Source: Synechococcus sp. Cruz-7E5 (GTDB lineage: Bacteria > Cyanobacteriota > Cyanobacteriia > PCC-6307 > Cyanobiaceae). From it: 64,000 nt of DNA. The stretch spans positions 1-64,000 of the forward strand of contig NZ_JAGQCE010000003.1 of NCBI RefSeq assembly GCF_024345995.1. Direction: 5' to 3'. The translations under genes were made by a program, and so were the position numbers. Positions 29,977 through 39,672 of this stretch are shown in pieces. The notes under the pieces were generated by a model. The model did not search any database. It was given only the letters and a program-made list of their open reading frames with translations, and was not told where the DNA came from. How positions within the stretch are numbered: position 1 is the first letter of the stretch; each line of letters starts with the position of its first letter.

Positions 29977-30877
29977 CGTCCATCGGCAGCGATCCCCCAG
30001 GAGCCGAAACACCGGCCTCAGCCAGGATCAGGGGTATGCGCTCCTCCGCCTTCACGGCCATCAGGTGAACACCCTGGGCAATGGCGCTGTAGGAGCGCAC
30101 CTGCTCGGCGGCGATCGCCACACCTTCGGCCGCCGGATCCGCTGAAGCCGCGAGCCGGTCGATGATCGGCTGGGGAATCGAGGCCCCAGGCACGACCCGG
30201 TTGATGAAGGCCGCGTTCCGCGCCGACTTGAGCAGGAACACCCCAGCCAGCACCGGCAGACCCAGGGGTTCACTGATCTCCCCGCAGAAGCGGCGCAGGG
30301 CTTCTGTATTCATCACCATCTGGGTCTGCAGAAAGCACGCACCGGCGGCCTGCTTACGCGCCACCCTGGCCCGCAGGCCGCTCCAACTGCTCGACTGGGG
30401 GTCGGCCGCAGCCCCTGGGAACAGGGCCGTGGAACCATCCGGCAGCAGGCCCTCCACTGGATCGAGGCCAGCGTTGAGATGGCCCACCAACTGCAGCAGG
30501 CGCACGGCTTCCAGCTCATTGACGGCCCGGGCGCCTGGCTGATCACCGGCACCCACCGGGTCTCCGGTGAGGCAGAGCACATTGCGGATGCCGAGGGCAT
30601 GGGCTCCGAGCAGATCGGCCTGGAGGGCAATCCGGTTACGGTCGCGACAGGCCAGCTGCAGCACGGGCTCGAGTCCGGCATCAAGGAGCAGGCGGCAGAG
30701 GGCGAGGCTGCTCATCCGCATCACTGCCCTGCTGCCATCGGTGACATTGACGGCATGGACCAGTCCGCGCAGCTTGGCGGCCACGGCGAGGGTTCGGCTG
30801 GGGTCGCCTCCCCTCGGCGGGGTCACCTCAGCCGTGATCGCGAACTGACCGGTCTCCAGGGCCTGGCGCAGAAGCAA
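29957..30877 (-). CDS. metF: Methylenetetrahydrofolate reductase
   Basis: This 306-residue flavoprotein reduces 5,10-methylene-THF to 5-methyl-THF for methionine synthesis. Family features include ITAEVTPPRGGDPS, LQLACRDRNRIALQADLLG, NVLCLTGDP, FLQTQMVMNTEALRRF and PVLAGVFLLKSARNAAFINRVVPG. TTG at 30877 is the start of the visible family homology; few alternatives exist upstream. It is divergent from pedR (78 bases). Confidence 0.92.
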   Translation of the reverse strand: MLLRQALETGQFAITAEVTPPRGGDPSRTLAVAAKLRGLVHAVNVTDGSRAVMRMSSLALCRLLLDAGLEPVLQLACRDRNRIALQADLLGAHALGIRNVLCLTGDPVGAGDQPGARAVNELEAVRLLQLVGHLNAGLDPVEGLLPDGSTALFPGAAADPQSSSWSGLRARVARKQAAGACFLQTQMVMNTEALRRFCGEISEPLGLPVLAGVFLLKSARNAAFINRVVPGASIPQPIIDRLAASADPAAEGVAIAAEQVRSYSAIAQGVHLMAVKAEERIPLILAEAGVSAPGGSLPMDVSSLPH

Positions 30878-30955
30878 GGGACAGGGGATCGCTCAGGGCC
30901 CATCATGCGTCAACGGCTGCTGCTTACAGTGGGCCAGTGGAGGTGTGGAGTCTGG

Positions 30956-31225
30956 ATGTCCGATCGAGACAATCTCATCCAACTGCGCTCCAGCCTTTCG
31001 GAACGCGAATTGGAAATCATCGAGCGGGTTGCGACGGGCCTGACCAATCAAGAGATAGCCCTTGAGCTGATGATCAGCAAGCGAACGGTCGACAACCACG
31101 TCAGCAATATCTTCACCAAGACCGGCGCCAAGAATCGGGTCGCCTTGCTGAACTGGGCGATGGACAACGGCAAGATCTGCCGAGATGGTTTCAATTGCTG
31201 CAATTTACCCAGCCCTGAAAGCTGA
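30956..31225 (+). CDS. pedR: LuxR-type redox regulator PedR
   Basis: The 89-residue protein is almost entirely a LuxR/GerE helix-turn-helix (LSERELEIIERVATGLTNQEIALELMISKRTVDNHVSNIFTKTGAKNR). It is the size and pattern of PedR, a small regulator that senses photosynthetic electron transport through reduction by thioredoxin. Cys75, Cys81 and Cys82 near the C-terminus (ICRDGFNCC) are candidate redox residues. ATG at 30956 is chosen over a longer frame reaching back into metF. A hairpin overlaps the stop codon. Confidence 0.85.
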   Translation: MSDRDNLIQLRSSLSERELEIIERVATGLTNQEIALELMISKRTVDNHVSNIFTKTGAKNRVALLNWAMDNGKICRDGFNCCNLPSPES

Positions 31226-31239
31226 GTTCCGGACTCAGC
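31221..31239 (+). terminator. Hairpin overlapping the pedR stop codon
   Basis: GCTGAGT (31221-31227) pairs with ACTCAGC (31233-31239) around a 5-base loop, including the TGA stop. No T-run follows. It may act as a weak terminator or protect the pedR mRNA end. Confidence 0.35.
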
Positions 31240-31344
31240 CGCGACGCCTGCAGGTGCCGGGGGTGCGGGCACTCAATGGCGCTCCAAAATCCAGCAGTGA
31301 TCCAGAATCAATGCTTTCAGTATCAGAGCAGCACCCCTGGCCAA

Positions 31345-31530
31345 TCAGACACTCTGGGCCGTGGCGACCGATAGGGCCCTCGGCAGGGGTGGCACCTCAG
31401 CGCAGGCCGTGAGGGATTGGAGGATATAGCCGTCTGGTCCGAGCCCGAACAGATCGGCGTAGTCGAGGCAATCATCGCTGTCGCGGCCGGCGAAGCGGAG
31501 AAGGCCTTGGTGGTCGTAGAGGCCAATCAC
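31345..31530 (-). CDS. Small conserved-looking hypothetical protein (61 aa)
   Basis: From GTG at 31530 this minus-strand frame encodes 61 residues beginning MIGLYDHQGLLRFAGRDSDD and continuing CLDYADLFGLGPDGYILQSL. The composition is normal for a real soluble protein, there is no competing gene on either strand, and it lies in the same direction as the CYTH gene upstream. I do not recognise a family and infer no function. No membrane segment or signal peptide is present. Confidence 0.55.
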   Translation of the reverse strand: MIGLYDHQGLLRFAGRDSDDCLDYADLFGLGPDGYILQSLTACAEVPPLPRALSVATAQSV

Positions 31531-31553
31531 GGACGCAGCTGGGGAAGGGGGAA

Positions 31554-31571
31554 TTAAGGAGAAATCCTTAA
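31554..31571. repeat. Perfect AT-rich palindrome with GAAA centre
   Basis: TTAAGGA (31554-31560), GAAA (31561-31564) and TCCTTAA (31565-31571) form a perfect 7-bp stem with a GNRA-type tetraloop when read on the plus strand. It lies between the CYTH stop and the start of the 61-aa gene and is one of the few AT-rich spots locally. It may be an operator, part of a promoter or an RNA hairpin. Confidence 0.45.
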
Positions 31572-31578
31572 CGAAATC

Positions 31579-32187
31579 CTAGCGGATGTCGCTGTCGTTA
31601 CAAAGACTATCCACCAACAGTTCCTGCCGGGCCGCCTCTGACCAGGAGCTCCAGGGGCGTCTGGCCAGGGCCGCATTGCTGAGCTCCCCACGACCGGTGA
31701 TCTCCCGACCGCACCAGGACGGCAGCGTCAGGGGTTGGTCCTCCCGCTCCAGCTCCACCTCCGCCACCACCAGGGGGGCGTTCTCTCCTTCGAATACATC
31801 AAGCACCCAGTCTCCGCCAGGCAGATCAAGCCCGTAGCGCTCCTTGCTCAGGCTGGCCGCGGCCAGACCCAGCAGCTGGCGGGCGTCGTCGGCTGGAATC
31901 ACATACTCGAACTCCTTCCGGGTGATGGCGGTGACGGTGGCCTTGAGGGTCAGCCACGCCCTGGCACCACCCTCCGAGCAGCCCGCTGAACGCTCCGGAT
32001 CAGGCTGAACCACCAACCGTCCTGCCGTCGCCGTCGCATCGGTTCGCCTGTCCTCCAGGCGCACCCGCACGGTGACCCCATCGGCTGAAGTCTGCAGATA
32101 GCCCTGGCAAAGGTGCTGCCGCCAGAGGATGTGCTCTCTCCACCCGGTTCCCCCCACGAGGAAGCGGCGCTCGATCTCCAGAGACAC
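31579..32187 (-). CDS. CYTH-domain protein (triphosphate tunnel metalloenzyme-like)
   Basis: The 202-residue protein starts (GTG at 32187) SLEIERRFLVGG, the ExExxRFL signature of the CYTH superfamily. Further family elements are QGYLQTSADGVTVRVR, AWLTLKATVTAITRKEFEYVIP and LDVFEGENAPLVVAEVELE. Members hydrolyse triphosphate or polyphosphate substrates or, in class IV adenylate cyclases, make cAMP. In bacteria this short form is more often a tripolyphosphatase than a cyclase. The gene follows nadK by 66 bases on the same strand. Confidence 0.85.
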   Translation of the reverse strand: MSLEIERRFLVGGTGWREHILWRQHLCQGYLQTSADGVTVRVRLEDRRTDATATAGRLVVQPDPERSAGCSEGGARAWLTLKATVTAITRKEFEYVIPADDARQLLGLAAASLSKERYGLDLPGGDWVLDVFEGENAPLVVAEVELEREDQPLTLPSWCGREITGRGELSNAALARRPWSSWSEAARQELLVDSLCNDSDIR

Positions 32188-32253
32188 CGATCCACTCAGC
32201 CAAGACGATCAGGTCATCCTGCTGCCAGGGCCGTCGGCTTGGCGCTGCTCCGT

Positions 32254-33213
32254 TCAGTTGGCGGAGGGTTCTGAGGAGGTAAGGTCGCCAGCCCAGTGCA
32301 GCTTATGGCTGAGGGTGCGGTAATAGGAGGGGCTCTGCTGCAGAACCACCATCAGGGCGCAGTGGCCGGAGCGCTGCACGACGCAGCGATCCCCCGGCTC
32401 CAGCACCGTGGCGTGGGCGCCATCCTTCCAGAGCTTCACCCGCCGGCTCGGCTCACCCAGCGGCCAGATCGCCAGCTGGGAGCGTGGTGGCACCACCACC
32501 GGTCGGCTGGAGAGGCTCATCGGGCAGATCGGATTGACCACGATGGCATCGATGCCGGGATGGAGAATCGGCCCTCCAGCCGCCATGGCATATCCAGTGG
32601 AGCCGGTGGAGGTGGCGATGATCAAACCATCGCCGCGAAACTGGTCCACGACCTCCCCGTCGATCTCCAGCTCAAGCACGCAGGTGGGCGAGAGCTCATC
32701 AAGGAAAGGGCGGAAATAAAAATCGTTGAGCGCACGGTGCAGCCGGGCGGGCCCATCGCTGGCAGGGTCTTCCGGCTCATCCCCTTCCGGAACTCCGTCG
32801 CCACGATCAACGAAGGCCTCCAGCATCATGCGGCGCTCGAGGGCGAAGCGGTCATCGCGCAGCCGTTGCCAGAGGTTGTCGTCTGAGGAGGTGGTGCTGA
32901 GCACCAGGAGCTTGCGTTCATGGGTGAGGAAGCCGAGGTGCCCGCCCACGTTGAAACTCAGAATCGGCACCCCCAGCGGGCCGAGGTGACGGGCCGCCCC
33001 CAGGACGGTGCCATCCCCGCCCAGCACCACAGTGAGGTCAGGCAGGCAAGGCTCGGTGGCCAGCAGGCCCGGAAATGGATTGGAGCTGGCTCCACTGCTG
33101 GCCACGGAAACCTGAACCCCCTGGGAGCGCAGATCTTCACAGCAGCGGCGAGCCTGACGCTGGGCGGCCTGGCTGCCTGTGCGAACGATCAGCCAGACCC
33201 TCTGGAGCTGCAT
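32254..33213 (-). CDS. nadK: NAD kinase
   Basis: The 319-residue kinase phosphorylates NAD to NADP. It has the diacylglycerol-kinase-like GGDGT motif ([19 protein letters not shown]), [22 protein letters not shown] at the NE/D-substrate site and [25 protein letters not shown] at 33213 fits the family start ([13 protein letters not shown]). Cyanobacteria usually encode two NAD kinases; which paralogue this is was not determined. It lies downstream of ndhE on the same strand (54-base gap). Confidence 0.94.
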   Translation of the reverse strand: MQLQRVWLIVRTGSQAAQRQARRCCEDLRSQGVQVSVASSGASSNPFPGLLATEPCLPDLTVVLGGDGTVLGAARHLGPLGVPILSFNVGGHLGFLTHERKLLVLSTTSSDDNLWQRLRDDRFALERRMMLEAFVDRGDGVPEGDEPEDPASDGPARLHRALNDFYFRPFLDELSPTCVLELEIDGEVVDQFRGDGLIIATSTGSTGYAMAAGGPILHPGIDAIVVNPICPMSLSSRPVVVPPRSQLAIWPLGEPSRRVKLWKDGAHATVLEPGDRCVVQRSGHCALMVVLQQSPSYYRTLSHKLHWAGDLTSSEPSAN

Positions 33214-33267
33214 GGAATCAAGCGCGAATCCTGAATGGCCTCAGAAGTGAGTAAGCGGCGGGACCGT

Positions 33268-33594
33268 TCACCAACGCAACAGGTTGAAGCGCTCCATATC
33301 GACAGTTTCGCGGTTGCGATAGAGAGAGAGCAGGATCGCCAGACCCACGGCAGCTTCGGCGGCCGCGACCGTGATCACAAAAATGGCAAAGACTTGCCCA
33401 CGAATCTGCTGACCATCGATGTAGCTGGAAAAGGCCATGAGGTTGATATTCACGGCATTGAGCATCAGCTCGATGCTCATCAGCACGCGCACGGCATTGC
33501 GGCTGTTGATCAAACCCCAGACCCCGGTGCAGAAGAGGATGGCTGCAAGCACCAGGTAGGCCTGCAGCGGAATGTCGATGGAAGTGGCGGGCAT
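33268..33594 (-). CDS. ndhE: NAD(P)H-quinone oxidoreductase subunit 4L (NdhE)
   Basis: This 108-residue protein has three transmembrane helices, with the NuoK-type glutamates in [16 protein letters not shown] and [19 protein letters not shown]. It is in the proton-channel portion of the NDH-1 membrane arm. ATG at 33594 lies 2 bases after the ndhG stop, as expected for the ndhAIGE operon. Confidence 0.96.
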   Translation of the reverse strand: MPATSIDIPLQAYLVLAAILFCTGVWGLINSRNAVRVLMSIELMLNAVNINLMAFSSYIDGQQIRGQVFAIFVITVAAAEAAVGLAILLSLYRNRETVDMERFNLLRW

Positions 33595-33596
33595 GA

Positions 33597-34223
33597 TCAG
33601 ACTTTCTCCAGCAGGTTGGTCTCGCCGGCTGTGCTCTCCAGCAGCAGGGGCGTGCGCTCTTTTTCGATCAGTCCCTGATCCGCAGCTTCGCCCGTGATCA
33701 CATCGCTGCTGAACACATCACGTCGGGCGAGCACGATCGCTCCGATCATCGCCATCAGCAGCAGCACAGAGGCCAGCTCAAAGGGCAGGAGATAATCGCT
33801 GAACAGGTGGATCCCGATCAGCACCGTGGAGTCGTCTCCGAGGGGGATGGGCCCCGGGACTGCCCATGGAGTGGTGAGATCGACCCGCAGGATCAACAAA
33901 AACAGCCCGAGGCAGACGGCCCCTGAGAGGACGCGTCGGAGAAGCAGGCCGGGGATCTCAGCCATGGCCTCCTTCTTGTTCACGAGCATGATCGCGAACA
34001 GGATCAGCACATTCACGGCGCCCACATAAACGAGCACCTGGGCTGCGGCAACGAAACTGGCATTCAGCAGCAGATAGAGGCCCGCCACCGAGAGAAACAC
34101 GCCAGCCAGCAGGAAGGCGGAATAGACGATGTTGGGCAGCAGCACCACCCCCAGAGACCCCAGCACCAGAGTGAGGGAAAGGGCAATGAAGCAGACGAGC
34201 TGGGTGACGGACGCGATCGTCAT
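33597..34223 (-). CDS. ndhG: NAD(P)H-quinone oxidoreductase subunit 6 (NdhG)
   Basis: The 208-residue, five-helix NuoJ-type subunit shows the conserved [22 protein letters not shown] helix and [22 protein letters not shown]. Its ATG overlaps the ndhI stop by one base. The C-terminal soluble tail after the last helix is rich in Glu and Leu. Confidence 0.95.
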   Translation of the reverse strand: MTIASVTQLVCFIALSLTLVLGSLGVVLLPNIVYSAFLLAGVFLSVAGLYLLLNASFVAAAQVLVYVGAVNVLILFAIMLVNKKEAMAEIPGLLLRRVLSGAVCLGLFLLILRVDLTTPWAVPGPIPLGDDSTVLIGIHLFSDYLLPFELASVLLLMAMIGAIVLARRDVFSSDVITGEAADQGLIEKERTPLLLESTAGETNLLEKV

Positions 34224-34834
34224 CAGGCGTTCTCCGCGGGCTTGGCCGCTGCGGCAGCCATCTCAGCCTGCACCTGCTCGGGCAGCTGACCGGCTCTCGG
34301 TCTGGAGGGGTCGACCCCATGGGGGTCCATCTCACCCTTGGGCAGGTAAGCCAGCTCGCGCAGCGGCATCACGGCCGGATCACTGGTGACGCTGGTGGGC
34401 AGGCGACCCAGAGCAACGTTGTCGTAATTGAGACTGTGGCGATCAAAGGCCGCCAGCTCGTATTCCTCAGTCATGGAGAGGCAGTTGGTGGGGCAGTACT
34501 CCACGCAATTACCGCAGAAAATACAGACTCCAAAATCAATGGAGTAATTTTTCAGCTCTTTCTTCTTTGTCTCCTTGTTCATCACCCAATCAACCACCGG
34601 CAGGTTGATTGGGCACACCCGCACACAGACCTCGCAGGAGATGCACTTATCGAATTCGTAGTGGATCCTGCCGCGGTAACGCTCCGAGGGAATCAGCTTC
34701 TCATAAGGGTATTGGACGGTGATCGGGCGGCGGCGCAGATGATCAAAAGTGACCGAGAGGCCCTGGGTGATGTAATTGGCCGCGCCAAGGGCGTCCTTGG
34801 TGTAGTCACCGACCTTTTGCAGGAATCCGAACAT
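34223..34834 (-). CDS. ndhI: NAD(P)H-quinone oxidoreductase subunit I
   Basis: This 203-residue ferredoxin-like subunit carries two 4Fe-4S motifs, [12 protein letters not shown] and [12 protein letters not shown], which pass electrons from ferredoxin toward plastoquinone. The N-terminal amphipathic segment ([22 protein letters not shown]) sits at the membrane. The C-terminal Pro/Ala-rich tail is an extension common in cyanobacteria. It is separated from ndhA by 99 bases. Confidence 0.96.
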   Translation of the reverse strand: MFGFLQKVGDYTKDALGAANYITQGLSVTFDHLRRRPITVQYPYEKLIPSERYRGRIHYEFDKCISCEVCVRVCPINLPVVDWVMNKETKKKELKNYSIDFGVCIFCGNCVEYCPTNCLSMTEEYELAAFDRHSLNYDNVALGRLPTSVTSDPAVMPLRELAYLPKGEMDPHGVDPSRPRAGQLPEQVQAEMAAAAAKPAENA

Positions 34835-34933
34835 GGAGGAGGAGTCGGAGTGGAACGTGGACAGGAGCTGAAGGGTTGGAGCTGTGGCTGGGCAGGAATC
34901 GGGGGGCTGAACCCATGATGACCGGCTGGCCTC

Positions 34934-36109
34934 TCAACCGCCGAAAAAGGCTGGGAAGGCGAGCTTCAGAGCAGCGGTGACCAGCAGATTGACCAGGGCG
35001 ATGGGCAGCAGGAACTTCCAGCCCAGATCCAGAAGCTGGTCGATGCGCACCCGCGGCAGTGTCCAGCGCAGCAGGATGGCGATGAATACCAGAAGGTAGG
35101 CCTTTAGCACCGTCATGACGATGCCCAGGGAACCGGTGATCACCTGCACCAGAGGGGCGTCCACCGACTGGCCCAGGGCAGCAGCCAACCACTCCACCGG
35201 AAAGGGGAAACCCCAGCCGCCGAGATAGAGGACGGCCACCAGAAGGGCCGAGAGCACCAGATTGATGTAGCTGCCCAGGTAGAAGAGGGCGAACTTCATG
35301 CCGGCGTATTCGGTCTGATAGCCGGCAACGAGCTCCTCTTCCGCCTCTGGAAGGTCGAAGGGGAGCCGTTCACACTCGGCCAGGGCGCAGATCCAGAAGA
35401 TCAGGAAGCCCACCGGCTGGCGCCAGATGTTCCAGCTGAGAATGCCGGCTCCGCTCTGCTGGTTGACGATGTCGACGGTGCTGAGCGAGTTGCTCATCAT
35501 CACGACCGCCAGCACCGCCAGGGCCAGGGGGATCTCGTAACTGATCGACTGGGCCGCGGCCCGTAGACCCCCCAGCAGGGAGTACTTGTTGTTGCTGGCG
35601 TAGCCGCTCATCAACAGACCGATCGGCTGGATGCTGCTGAGGGCGATCCAGAGGAACACGCCGATGCCCACATCACTGATCAGCAGGTTCTGACCGAAGG
35701 GCACCACCAGCCAGGACAGGATCACCGGCACCAGCACGAGCACCGGACCGAGGGTGAAAAGCAGCCCGTCGGCGCGGTTGGGGATGACATCTTCCTTGAA
35801 GAGCAGCTTGAGGCCATCGGCCATCGGCTGCAGCACCCCGAGGGCGCCGGCGTATTCAGGGCCGATCCGCTGCTGCACGGCGGCGGAGATCTTGCGCTCC
35901 AGCCAGACGTTGACCAACACGCCGATGACGGCCGCCACCAGCACCAGCAGCATCGGCAGGGGCAGCCAGAGCAGATAGGCCGTGCCCTGGCTGAGGCCGA
36001 ATCCCTCCAGGGTGCTGGTGAAACTGGACTGAAGGTCAATACCAGGGCCCACCACAGCAAGGTCAGGCCAGCTGGTGATCAAGGGGACTGGTGCCGGGTC
36101 GATCAACAC
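34934..36109 (-). CDS. ndhA: NAD(P)H-quinone oxidoreductase subunit 1 (NdhA)
   Basis: The 391-residue, eight-helix NuoH-type subunit forms much of the quinone chamber. Conserved stretches include [24 protein letters not shown] (ERK/RxGP motif), [23 protein letters not shown] and [24 protein letters not shown] at 36109 gives a short extra N-terminus before the first helix. It follows gltA by 36 bases on the same strand, so gltA-ndhAIGE may be one transcript, as in related cyanobacteria. Confidence 0.95.
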   Translation of the reverse strand: MLIDPAPVPLITSWPDLAVVGPGIDLQSSFTSTLEGFGLSQGTAYLLWLPLPMLLVLVAAVIGVLVNVWLERKISAAVQQRIGPEYAGALGVLQPMADGLKLLFKEDVIPNRADGLLFTLGPVLVLVPVILSWLVVPFGQNLLISDVGIGVFLWIALSSIQPIGLLMSGYASNNKYSLLGGLRAAAQSISYEIPLALAVLAVVMMSNSLSTVDIVNQQSGAGILSWNIWRQPVGFLIFWICALAECERLPFDLPEAEEELVAGYQTEYAGMKFALFYLGSYINLVLSALLVAVLYLGGWGFPFPVEWLAAALGQSVDAPLVQVITGSLGIVMTVLKAYLLVFIAILLRWTLPRVRIDQLLDLGWKFLLPIALVNLLVTAALKLAFPAFFGG

Positions 36110-36145
36110 CGTGACAACTCCGCGTCGAGCTGAGATGGGGGCAAC

Positions 36146-37339
36146 TTAAACGGCTGGCAGGGCAATGCGGGCATCCTGAGGCAACCAACTCCTGCGCTTG
36201 GAACCGGTATAAATCTGCGTGGGTCTGTAAATGCGGTTGGCCCCCAGCTGCTCCTTCCAGTGAGCCAGCCAGCCAGCCACCCGGGCGATCGCGAAGATCG
36301 GCGTGAACAGATCCCTGGGGATGCCCAGCTTGCGGTAAACCAGCCCTGAATAGAAGTCAACGTTGGGGTAGATGCCCTTGGGGCCAAGGCGCTCGGAGGC
36401 CACCTCCTCGAGCCGCCTGGCCACGTCGTACATGGCGTCGTGCCCAAAACGGTCGAACAGCTGCTCGGCCAACCCCTGGAGAATCACGGCCCGGGGGTCC
36501 TTGACCTTGTATTCACGGTGCCCGAAACCCATGATCTTCTGCTTTTCGGCAATGGCCCGATCCAGCCAGGCTTCGGCCCGGTCCTCGCTGCCGATCTGCT
36601 CGAGCATGGCCAGCACGTCCTCGTTGGCACCGCCGTGCAGAGGGCCGGCCAGGGTGCCGACGGCAGAGGCCACAACGGCGTAGGGATCGGTGAGGGTGCT
36701 GGCAGTGACGCGGGCACTGAAGGTGCTGGCGTTGAGGCTGTGCTCGGCGTGCAGGATCAGGCAGGCATCGAAGATGCGGGCCGCCAACGGGTCGGGCTCA
36801 CGCTCGGTGAGCATGTAGAGAAAATTGGCCGCATAGGCGAGATCATCGCGGGGCTGGATCGGATCCTGGCCCAGACGGATCAGCTGGAAGGCGGCCACCA
36901 TCGTGGGGATCTTGGCGATCAGGCGCACCACGGCCGCCTCGATGTAACCGGGATCATCCAGGGCACGGCGGGAATAGAACAGCCCCAGAGAGGCCGCGCT
37001 CGACTGCAGCGCGTCCATGGGGTGCCCGTTGGCCGGGAAGCACTTCATCATGTCCCGGATCCGGAAGCTCACCCTCCGATGCATCTGCACGTCCTGTTCG
37101 AAGGCCCGCAGGCTCTCGACAGTGGGTAGCTCACCCCAGATCAGCAGGTGGGTGGTTTCGAGGAAGGTGCTGTGGGCAGCCAGTTCCTCCAGGGGATAGC
37201 CGCGGTAGGTGAGCAGACCCTGGAGACCGTCAATGTCGCAGATGGCCGACTGGGTCGCCGGTACACCCTCCAGCCCAGGACGGAAGACGGGTGCCGCTTC
37301 TGTCGCAACCCGGTTTGCATCCACCACCATCCGCATCAT
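36146..37339 (-). CDS. gltA: Citrate synthase
   Basis: This 397-residue enzyme condenses oxaloacetate with acetyl-CoA at the entry of the open cyanobacterial TCA pathway, which supplies 2-oxoglutarate for nitrogen assimilation. Active-site segments are visible: HAEHSLNASTFSARV (His), GPLHGGANEDVL (His), GFGHREYKVKDPRA and NVDFYSGLVY (Asp). ATG at 37339 is chosen; ATG at 37336 or 37330 are nearby alternatives, and the open frame extends upstream without homology. It precedes ndhAIGE. Confidence 0.95.
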   Translation of the reverse strand: MMRMVVDANRVATEAAPVFRPGLEGVPATQSAICDIDGLQGLLTYRGYPLEELAAHSTFLETTHLLIWGELPTVESLRAFEQDVQMHRRVSFRIRDMMKCFPANGHPMDALQSSAASLGLFYSRRALDDPGYIEAAVVRLIAKIPTMVAAFQLIRLGQDPIQPRDDLAYAANFLYMLTEREPDPLAARIFDACLILHAEHSLNASTFSARVTASTLTDPYAVVASAVGTLAGPLHGGANEDVLAMLEQIGSEDRAEAWLDRAIAEKQKIMGFGHREYKVKDPRAVILQGLAEQLFDRFGHDAMYDVARRLEEVASERLGPKGIYPNVDFYSGLVYRKLGIPRDLFTPIFAIARVAGWLAHWKEQLGANRIYRPTQIYTGSKRRSWLPQDARIALPAV

Positions 37340-37403
37340 CCCGGCTTCAGATCCGAAGCTAGGCCGAGGCTCCGCCCCCTGCCGTAGCCCTGCTGACCAC
37401 CCC

Positions 37404-37934
37404 TCAGATGAGGCATGCTGGGCTGAGCAGAAGGCGCAGGCAGGCGCTGCCCATAAGCGGCTGTTCGCCAACGCTGCGGGGGGCGGGCAGTTCGAGCAAC
37501 GCCACTCCGGCCTTCTTCAGGCACAAGGCCCCGGGAGGAGCGCCGCAGAGGCGGGCGGCCAGTGCACTTAGATCGGGCTCATGGCCCACCAGCCCAAGGC
37601 GGCCTCCAGCGGCCAGGGGACCATCCACCGCCAGCCACTTCCCCAGCAGAGGCATCGGGTCAGCGTCGGGGGAGAGTTCCGCCGCGATCGCCAACGCAGC
37701 GCAGAGGCCCTCCTCCCGGGCGATCTGGGCTGTCTGGAGCGCCCGCACCAGCGGACTGCTCAACAGCTGATCGCAGTGCAGGTCAAGCTCAAGCAGCCGC
37801 CGCACCACCGCGGCAGTCCGACGGCGCCCCCGTTCCGTCAGCGGGCGCTCACGATCGGACCGCACTCCAGGACCAGGCTCCTGGCGCTCCTCGGCAATGC
37901 CATGGCGCAGCAACAGCAGGGAAACGGTGGCCAT
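37404..37934 (-). CDS. sixA: SixA-type phosphohistidine phosphatase
   Basis: The 176-residue protein has the histidine-phosphatase signature LLLRHGIAEE (catalytic His), RPLTERGRRR, SSPLVRALQTAQI (second Arg) and LVGHEPDLSALAA (second catalytic His). This matches SixA, which removes phosphate from phosphohistidine, e.g. on HPt domains or phosphotransferase proteins. ATG at 37934 is two bases from the upstream DUF3352 stop. The natural substrate in cyanobacteria is not known. Confidence 0.87.
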   Translation of the reverse strand: MATVSLLLLRHGIAEERQEPGPGVRSDRERPLTERGRRRTAAVVRRLLELDLHCDQLLSSPLVRALQTAQIAREEGLCAALAIAAELSPDADPMPLLGKWLAVDGPLAAGGRLGLVGHEPDLSALAARLCGAPPGALCLKKAGVALLELPAPRSVGEQPLMGSACLRLLLSPACLI

Positions 37935-37936
37935 GG

Positions 37937-39577
37937 TCAACCCAGCTCCAGGCGTGCCCGCAGGGCGAGCAGCGAAGAGGGGCCCAGCGGCGGCGGCGCA
38001 TCCTCCGGCAAGGGCGGCTCGATCGCCAGGCTGAAGGCCAGGCCCTGCACGCCGGCCAGCAGGGGATGGCCCACCAGGCTGGAGACCAGTTGCCACGGGT
38101 GCCAAGGTGCCAGCAGGGCCTGTGCGGGCCCAGCGGCCAGGGCAGCCTGCAGAGGAGCACCCCTGCTGCCCAGAGCCTGCAGTTGCTCGATTCGCTCCCG
38201 GGGAGGGGGCTGGCGGCCCTGCAGCTGATCTTCGAGGGCCGCCAGGCCCTCGCTCCACCAGGACGTCTCGCCCTGATCGAAGCGGGCACCGGCCAGCGTG
38301 GCCTGCAGGCGGTCGGGATCGCCTTTGCCGGAGCGGGCCTCCAGGCGGCTCCAGACCTGAAGGGTCTGGCCAGCACGATTCAGGGGTGCTGGGCTGTAGC
38401 CCTGCTGGAGCAGGGGAGGGCTCAGCTGCTCGGTGGCCAGGGGGGAAGCGGCGGTGGCAAGCATCCAGCCCCCCTCCCGGAGCAGGCCCAGCAAGGGTCC
38501 ATGGTTGGCGGCCGCCACCAACGATGGCAGCGGCCCATTCAGCTGAGCGAGAGCCTGGCGCAGCAGCGGGCCCACCAGGTCATTCCAGAGGTCAGAGCTG
38601 GCCTGCTCGCCAGGCTCCGCCAGCAGGGAGGCCGGATCCTGGATCAGGGCCAGGCTGGCCACTGGCCCGCGTAGCTGGGCAGGAAAGTCGGGCAGCGGAT
38701 CCAGCTGCAGCTGCTGCAATTGCTGGCGCACAGGCAGGAGCCCCTGGAGCTGGAGACTCCGGCCGTCGGGTATCAGGGTCACCACCAGGTCACCCACCCC
38801 CTCAGCCCCCTTCAGGGTGGTGGGTAGATCGAGCCAGTCGCTGAAGGCCTGCGGGCGGGCGGTGAGCAGGGCCACTCCCTTCTCCAGCCGACCTACGGCG
38901 GCCTGGAGCGAGTGTTGTCCTGCCTGGTTGAGTTCCTCGATCTGGGAGACGTCGAGGGCCTGCTCCAGCACACCGCGGCCGGAGGCGATCAACACCAGCT
39001 GGTCGTCGATCAGGGCCGTGGCCAGTGGCTGGCTTGACTCACCAGCCAGGGCGCCGCGTCCACTGATCAGCCCCATGCCCCGGTAACTGCTGATCTGAAG
39101 GGCAGTGCCTGCAAGGCTGCGGGATTGCCAGAAGCGCTGCAGAAAGAGGCGGGCACCCTCGGGTTCGCGGCACCCGAGAGCCAGCAACCAGCCGCTGGGA
39201 CCACCGCTCCCCTCAGGAGCGATCACCGCCAGGCTGGTGTCAGGGCCCAGCCATCCGGCCAGCTCACTGGAGTACGCCAGGCCGGCCGTGGCGAAGGCGC
39301 CATCGCGCAGGTTCGTCATCAGCTCGGCCGCTTCCCGTCGCTGGGACGGCGGAGCCACGGCCCTGGCGTAGGCCACCAGGTCGTCGGGTTTGACCAGCAG
39401 GTGAAGACTGAGCAGCGCGCTCCTCGGCACGAAGCGGGCCGCCAGGGGCAGGTGCAGTGACTGCTGCTCCAGGCGCAAGGGACTCTGACGGAGAGCCAGC
39501 CACCAGAAGCCTCCTCCCAGGGAGAGCAGGAGCAGTGCTGCCGTCAGCACAGCCGCCAGGAAGGGGCGGGCCTTCAT
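37937..39577 (-). CDS. DUF3352 family membrane-anchored protein
   Basis: The 546-residue protein has an N-terminal signal-anchor (residues 6-27: FLAAVLTAALLLLSLGGGFWW) and a large Leu/Gln/Ala-rich domain with the DUF3352 pattern, e.g. RFVPRSALLSLHLLVKPDDLVAYA and DLVVTLIPDGRSLQLQGLLP. The family is common in cyanobacteria and has no established function; topology predicts the bulk outside the cytoplasm. ATG at 39577 is used; GTG at 39586 is the alternative. It ends 2 bases before sixA, suggesting co-transcription. Confidence 0.75.
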   Translation of the reverse strand: MKARPFLAAVLTAALLLLSLGGGFWWLALRQSPLRLEQQSLHLPLAARFVPRSALLSLHLLVKPDDLVAYARAVAPPSQRREAAELMTNLRDGAFATAGLAYSSELAGWLGPDTSLAVIAPEGSGGPSGWLLALGCREPEGARLFLQRFWQSRSLAGTALQISSYRGMGLISGRGALAGESSQPLATALIDDQLVLIASGRGVLEQALDVSQIEELNQAGQHSLQAAVGRLEKGVALLTARPQAFSDWLDLPTTLKGAEGVGDLVVTLIPDGRSLQLQGLLPVRQQLQQLQLDPLPDFPAQLRGPVASLALIQDPASLLAEPGEQASSDLWNDLVGPLLRQALAQLNGPLPSLVAAANHGPLLGLLREGGWMLATAASPLATEQLSPPLLQQGYSPAPLNRAGQTLQVWSRLEARSGKGDPDRLQATLAGARFDQGETSWWSEGLAALEDQLQGRQPPPRERIEQLQALGSRGAPLQAALAAGPAQALLAPWHPWQLVSSLVGHPLLAGVQGLAFSLAIEPPLPEDAPPPLGPSSLLALRARLELG

Positions 39578-39672
39578 GCGCCGCACGCAGGGTTCCTGTC
39601 ATCTTCATCCATGACCACGCCCGCTGACAGCCCCAGGTCCCCAGGACCCAGTGCTGAGCCGATCCCGCCACC

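Noticed and set aside
30479..30955. Long N-terminal extension of PedR
   Set aside because: It is antisense to metF, and the protein would be nearly three times the PedR length; ATG at 30956 gives the normal 89 residues.
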